Shown one piece after another: positions 44,606-47,495 of a stretch of 47,495 nucleotides of DNA (position 1 is the first letter of the stretch; every line of letters begins with the position of its first letter). The DNA is taken from assembly GCF_944390595.1 (NCBI RefSeq), contig NZ_CALXRN010000197.1, positions 1-47,495 on the forward strand, given 5' to 3'. A program made the translations under genes and the position numbers. Below the pieces are notes generated by a model. That model was given only the letters and a program-made list of their open reading frames with translations, did not search any database and was not told the origin of the DNA. Source of the stretch: an uncultured Brachyspira sp. (lineage in GTDB: Bacteria > Spirochaetota > Brachyspiria > Brachyspirales > Brachyspiraceae).

Positions 44606-45427
44606 TTATTCAGCTCCATTAGATTTTAATAATTCAGAAATTTCACTGCTTCCAAATTCTAAAGCATAATTAAAGGCTGTTTTATTATCTATGTCCTTTT
44701 TATTAATATTAACTCCTTTACATATTAAATATTTTACAACTTCTAAATAGCCATTTGCACAAGCATACATCAAGGCTGTTCTTCCGTCTGTATTTGCTTT
44801 ATTAATATCAGCACCTTTTTCTATTAAATATTCAGCAGCATCTAAATTACCATTTGCACAAGCATATATTAAAGCTGTTCTGGAAGATGTATCCTCTTTA
44901 TTAATATCAGCTCCTCTTTCTACTAAATATTTAATTATATCTAAGCCGCCATTCTGTGAAGCAGATATCAAAGCATAACTATTTTTAACATCGGCTCCTT
45001 GCTCTACTAAATATTTAACTATATCTAAATGCCCTCCCAATGAAGCATAACTTAAAACATAACTATCTTTTATATCAGCACCTTTTTCTATTAATAATTT
45101 AACTATTTCTAAATGCCCATTCTCTGAAGCATAAACTAAAGCATAATTATCTTTAATAAAAGCTCCGTTATCTATCAAAAGTTTCAATACATCTAAATGT
45201 CCATTTAAAGAAGCATAATCCAAAGCCATTCTGCAGTCTCTGTCTTCTTTATTTATATCAGCACCTTTTGCTATTAACAATTTAACTATTTCTAAATGCC
45301 CATTAAAAGAAGCAAAAATCAAAGCTGTATACCCGTCTTTATCCTCATAATTAACATCGCATCCGGATTCTATTAAATGTTTTACTTTGCTGAAATCTCC
45401 TTTTTTTGCTGCTTCTAATAATTCCAT
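44606..45427 (-). CDS. Ankyrin-repeat protein A
   Basis: A 273-residue protein made almost wholly of about eight ankyrin repeats (for example DGYTALIFASFNGHLEIVKLLIAKGADINKED). The start is the ATG at 45427, 6 nt after GGAA, because MELLEAAKKGDFSKVKHLI then lines up with the start of the next ankyrin gene; a frame from 45454 is longer by nine residues. Some central repeats are shortened, lacking the Thr-Pro/Thr-Ala opening and starting DSYVLSYA or NSYALISA. There is no signal peptide, so it is probably cytoplasmic protein-binding. It lies 23 bases after ankyrin gene B. Confidence 0.9.
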   Translation of the reverse strand: MELLEAAKKGDFSKVKHLIESGCDVNYEDKDGYTALIFASFNGHLEIVKLLIAKGADINKEDRDCRMALDYASLNGHLDVLKLLIDNGAFIKDNYALVYASENGHLEIVKLLIEKGADIKDSYVLSYASLGGHLDIVKYLVEQGADVKNSYALISASQNGGLDIIKYLVERGADINKEDTSSRTALIYACANGNLDAAEYLIEKGADINKANTDGRTALMYACANGYLEVVKYLICKGVNINKKDIDNKTAFNYALEFGSSEISELLKSNGAE

Positions 45428-45450
45428 ATATATTTCCAAAAATTTAATTA

Positions 45451-46269
45451 TCAATAATTTTTCAAAAGATTAACTATTTCTAAATGCCCATTTTTTGATG
45501 CATCACTAAAAGCATGCCTATCATTTTTTATATCAGCACCTTTTTCTATTAAATATTTAACAACCTCTAAATGTCCATTCCTTGCAGCATTACTTAAAGG
45601 TGTTATTCCATATTTATCCCCCATTATATTTATATCTGCTCCTTGTGAAACTAGATATTTTACTATATTTAAGTGTCCGCTTCCTGCAGAGTACAGCAAA
45701 GCAGTTCTGTAGGAATAATCTCTCATATTAACATCCGTTCCTAATTCTATTAAATATTTAACTATATCAAAATACCCATTTTCTGAAGCATACATCAAAG
45801 CATGTCTGTCATTTTTGAATTCTGCTCCTTTATCTATAAGCAGTTTTACAATTTCTAAATAACCATTCTTAGCAGCCGAACTTAAAGCATGCCTGTCATT
45901 TGAAACATCATAACCTTTTTCTAATAAGTATTTAACTATTTCTAAATACCCGCTTTCTAAAGCATACATCAAAGCATATCTGTCATCTTTAAATTCTGTG
46001 CCTTTATCTATAAGCAATTTAACAATTTCTAAACTTCCGTTTTTTGAAGCATAAGTTAAAGCTGTTTTATAATAATAATCTTTTGTATTAACATTTGCAC
46101 CGTTATCAATTAAATATTTAACTATGTTCAAACAGCCATTTTCTGAAGCATACATCAAAGGCGTTTTATAATAGTCATCTTCTGTATTGATATCATATCC
46201 AGATGATATTAAAAATTTAACTTTTTCAAAATCATTATTTTTAATGGCTTCTAATAATTTCCTATTCAT
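45451..46269 (-). CDS. Ankyrin-repeat protein B
   Basis: A 272-residue protein of about eight ankyrin repeats, paralogous to gene A (MNRKLLEAIKNNDFEKVKFLISSGYDINTEDDYYKTPLMYAS). Full repeats alternate with short ones beginning DRYALMYA or DRHALSSA. A 25-bp stretch is repeated exactly at 45776-45800 and 46136-46160, which is 360 bp (120 codons) apart and in frame, a likely site of slippage or recombination. No Shine-Dalgarno or clear promoter is seen upstream, so it may depend on the Rpn gene's transcript 27 bases before it. Confidence 0.9.
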   Translation of the reverse strand: MNRKLLEAIKNNDFEKVKFLISSGYDINTEDDYYKTPLMYASENGCLNIVKYLIDNGANVNTKDYYYKTALTYASKNGSLEIVKLLIDKGTEFKDDRYALMYALESGYLEIVKYLLEKGYDVSNDRHALSSAAKNGYLEIVKLLIDKGAEFKNDRHALMYASENGYFDIVKYLIELGTDVNMRDYSYRTALLYSAGSGHLNIVKYLVSQGADINIMGDKYGITPLSNAARNGHLEVVKYLIEKGADIKNDRHAFSDASKNGHLEIVNLLKNY

Positions 46270-46296
46270 AATAAAAAATAAAAACTAATTATAAAA

Positions 46297-47157
46297 TCAC
46301 AACTTAGAAATTTCTTCTGTACTTAAACCTGTTATTTTGCTTATCAAATTTATATCAAGATTTTCATTCTTCATATTTTTAGCTAAATCATATTTTTCTT
46401 TTTCTATACCTTCTTTTATGCCTTCTTCTCTTTCTCTTTTTAGCATTATTTCCTGACCGTATAAAAAAGCCTCCCTAGCATTATACATCTGCATAGTCTC
46501 TTCATCGGAAGTAAATATATCATATTTTTCTATAACCTTACTCATAATATAATTTTCCTCCTTAAGTTTATTTTTTATTTTATTTAAATCACTTGATGTA
46601 AAAAACTCTATCCAAGAAAGTAATTTATTTTTCTTTATATCTTCAATGTTTAATTTTTCTAATATTTTTTTAAATCTTTTTATCTCTATTAAATGTATTT
46701 GAACCATATCTAAACTTATATTATGATTATTAGTATCAATTAATTTAAAACATCTATGCTCTTTACCAAAATCATCAAAATTTAAATTAAAATTCAAAAA
46801 ATTTATGCTGATTATTTTGCTAATATCTTTATAAGCTTCATTTGACTTTAATTCTAAAGCTATATTTTTGGATATATAATAATAAATCCTCTTTAGAAAA
46901 TCAATATTTCCAAAAAGCTGAAACTCTATAATAATTTTTTTATTATCTCTAGTTTTAGCCTTTACATCTAAAATAGATTCTTTTAGATATTGATTATCTT
47001 TAATATTGTAAGGGTTTATTATTTCCAAATTATGAACAGTATCAAATCCAATATTTATGAGTACAGAATTAACTATATTTTCCAATATATCCTCATCACC
47101 TTCGCAGGCCAAAAGATATCGTATAAAAAAATCATTAAGTAAATTAATCTTATTCAT
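46297..47157 (-). CDS. Rpn family PD-(D/E)XK nuclease / transposase-like protein
   Basis: A 286-residue member of the Rpn family (recombination-promoting nuclease, PDDEXK_2). The N-terminus LNDFFIRYLLACEGDEDILENIVNSVL is typical, and the nuclease core reads ESILDVKAKTRDNKKIIIEFQLF: Asp, then Glu-Phe-Gln in place of E-x-K, as is usual in Rpn proteins. The C-terminus has FLYGQEIMLKREREEGIKEGIEKEK, the charged coil common to the family. Rpn proteins promote recombination in E. coli and are mobile in genomes. The promoter is a full consensus whose -10 ends 6 nt before the ATG with no Shine-Dalgarno, so a leaderless mRNA is expected. Confidence 0.9.
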   Translation of the reverse strand: MNKINLLNDFFIRYLLACEGDEDILENIVNSVLINIGFDTVHNLEIINPYNIKDNQYLKESILDVKAKTRDNKKIIIEFQLFGNIDFLKRIYYYISKNIALELKSNEAYKDISKIISINFLNFNLNFDDFGKEHRCFKLIDTNNHNISLDMVQIHLIEIKRFKKILEKLNIEDIKKNKLLSWIEFFTSSDLNKIKNKLKEENYIMSKVIEKYDIFTSDEETMQMYNAREAFLYGQEIMLKREREEGIKEGIEKEKYDLAKNMKNENLDINLISKITGLSTEEISKL

Positions 47158-47163
47158 AATAGT

Positions 47164-47192
47164 ATTATACTAACATTATACTAAATTGTCAA
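47164..47192 (-). promoter_or_regulatory. Consensus promoter of the Rpn gene
   Basis: TTGACA (47187-47192), 17-bp spacer, TATAAT (47164-47169) on the minus strand, all perfect. Six bases separate the -10 from the ATG, placing the transcription start on the start codon. Confidence 0.85.
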
Positions 47193-47216
47193 AGAACTAA
47201 AATTGTAAATATATTT

Positions 47217-47495
47217 TTATTTAGCACCATTAGCTTTTAAAAATTCTGCTACTTCCAAATACCCATTATATGAAGCCAACATCAAAGCTGTTTTACAATC
47301 ATTATCTTTAGCATTTATATCGGCTCCTTTATCTAGCAATTATTTTACTACTTCTAAATGCCCATTAGATGAAGCCAACATCAAAGCTGTTCTATTATAA
47401 TCATCTTTAGCATTTACATCAGCTCCTTTATCTATCAAAAGTTTTACTACTTCTAAATGCCCATTTCTTGAAGCCTCCATCAAAGCTGTACAATT
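47217..47495 (-). pseudogene. Ankyrin-repeat gene with in-frame stop, 5' part outside the window
   Basis: An open frame enters from the right edge and encodes nearly three ankyrin repeats very alike at DNA level ([38 protein letters not shown], then TALMLASYNGYLEVAEFL). After GHLEVVK a TAA at 47340-47342 stands where the repeats require TTA (Leu); the frame then continues to a second stop at 47217. One base change explains it. The product is therefore cut about 40 residues short, or the gene is dead. It lies upstream of the Rpn gene on the same strand. Confidence 0.8.

Noticed and set aside
46297-47157. Rpn protein considered as a sign of an insertion sequence
   Set aside because: No terminal inverted repeats or target-site duplication were visible around it; Rpn proteins are often called transposases without forming classical IS elements.

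Overview
The window is a very AT-rich stretch of a spirochaete chromosome, most probably Brachyspira. The reasons are a TlyA haemolysin/rRNA methyltransferase of the Brachyspira type, a FlaB-like periplasmic flagellin, large Cache-type chemoreceptors, ankyrin and TPR protein families, and the strong AT bias. The species cannot be fixed from the sequence alone. No rRNA, tRNA, CRISPR array or insertion sequence was seen. Genes are short-spaced and switch strand often. Many start sites could be corrected from Shine-Dalgarno (SD) or promoter positions.

Layout. 1-3.4 kb: cell-envelope genes, namely the edge of a small membrane protein with a YIDPGTGS motif and a YidC/Oxa1-sulfatase fusion preceded by a 12-copy heptanucleotide repeat. 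3.5-6.3 kb: DAHP synthase behind a Tyr/Phe-rich leader peptide, DeoD, and a DUF4416 protein. 6.3-12 kb: two chemoreceptors ending in bacteriohemerythrin domains (probable oxygen sensing) and a shortened divergent flagellin. 12.1-16.6 kb: an unrecognised coiled-coil/TPR protein paired with a patatin-like phospholipase, then a two-gene restriction-modification system. 16.7-19.5 kb: a CEPC thioredoxin, an AAC(6')-like acetyltransferase and a GHL10 lipoprotein. 19.6-25.3 kb: an unknown gene followed by four tandem paralogues with the order CNBD-TPR-CNBD-Crp-like helix-turn-helix. 25.3-32.9 kb: TlyA with a secreted partner, a GH57 enzyme, RlmE, an RseC-like protein and a TPR protein with an Mrr-like tail. 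33-36 kb: a P-type cation ATPase under a yybP-ykoY (Mn2+) riboswitch. 36-44.5 kb: a lipoprotein, a pyridoxamine-kinase-like enzyme, a 914-residue TPR protein, a glycosyltransferase, DnaJ, a membrane-anchored mini J-protein and a DUF1275 protein. 44.6 kb to the end: an ankyrin/Rpn-nuclease cluster including one ankyrin gene broken by an in-frame stop.

The strongest new-looking signals are these. (1) A short leader peptide with six consecutive Tyr/Phe codons and a GC-rich hairpin sits before DAHP synthase. It looks like aromatic-amino-acid attenuation, and its own start codon lies where transcription should begin. (2) Several genes have near-consensus sigma-70 promoters whose -10 box ends 6-8 nt before the start codon, with no SD, implying leaderless mRNAs. 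(3) The duplicated-CNBD regulator family. (4) The YidC-sulfatase fusion with a slippage-prone repeat at its promoter. (5) A patatin/coiled-coil gene pair next to a restriction-modification system.

All functions are read from motifs and family knowledge by eye. No database search, fold prediction or alignment program was run.
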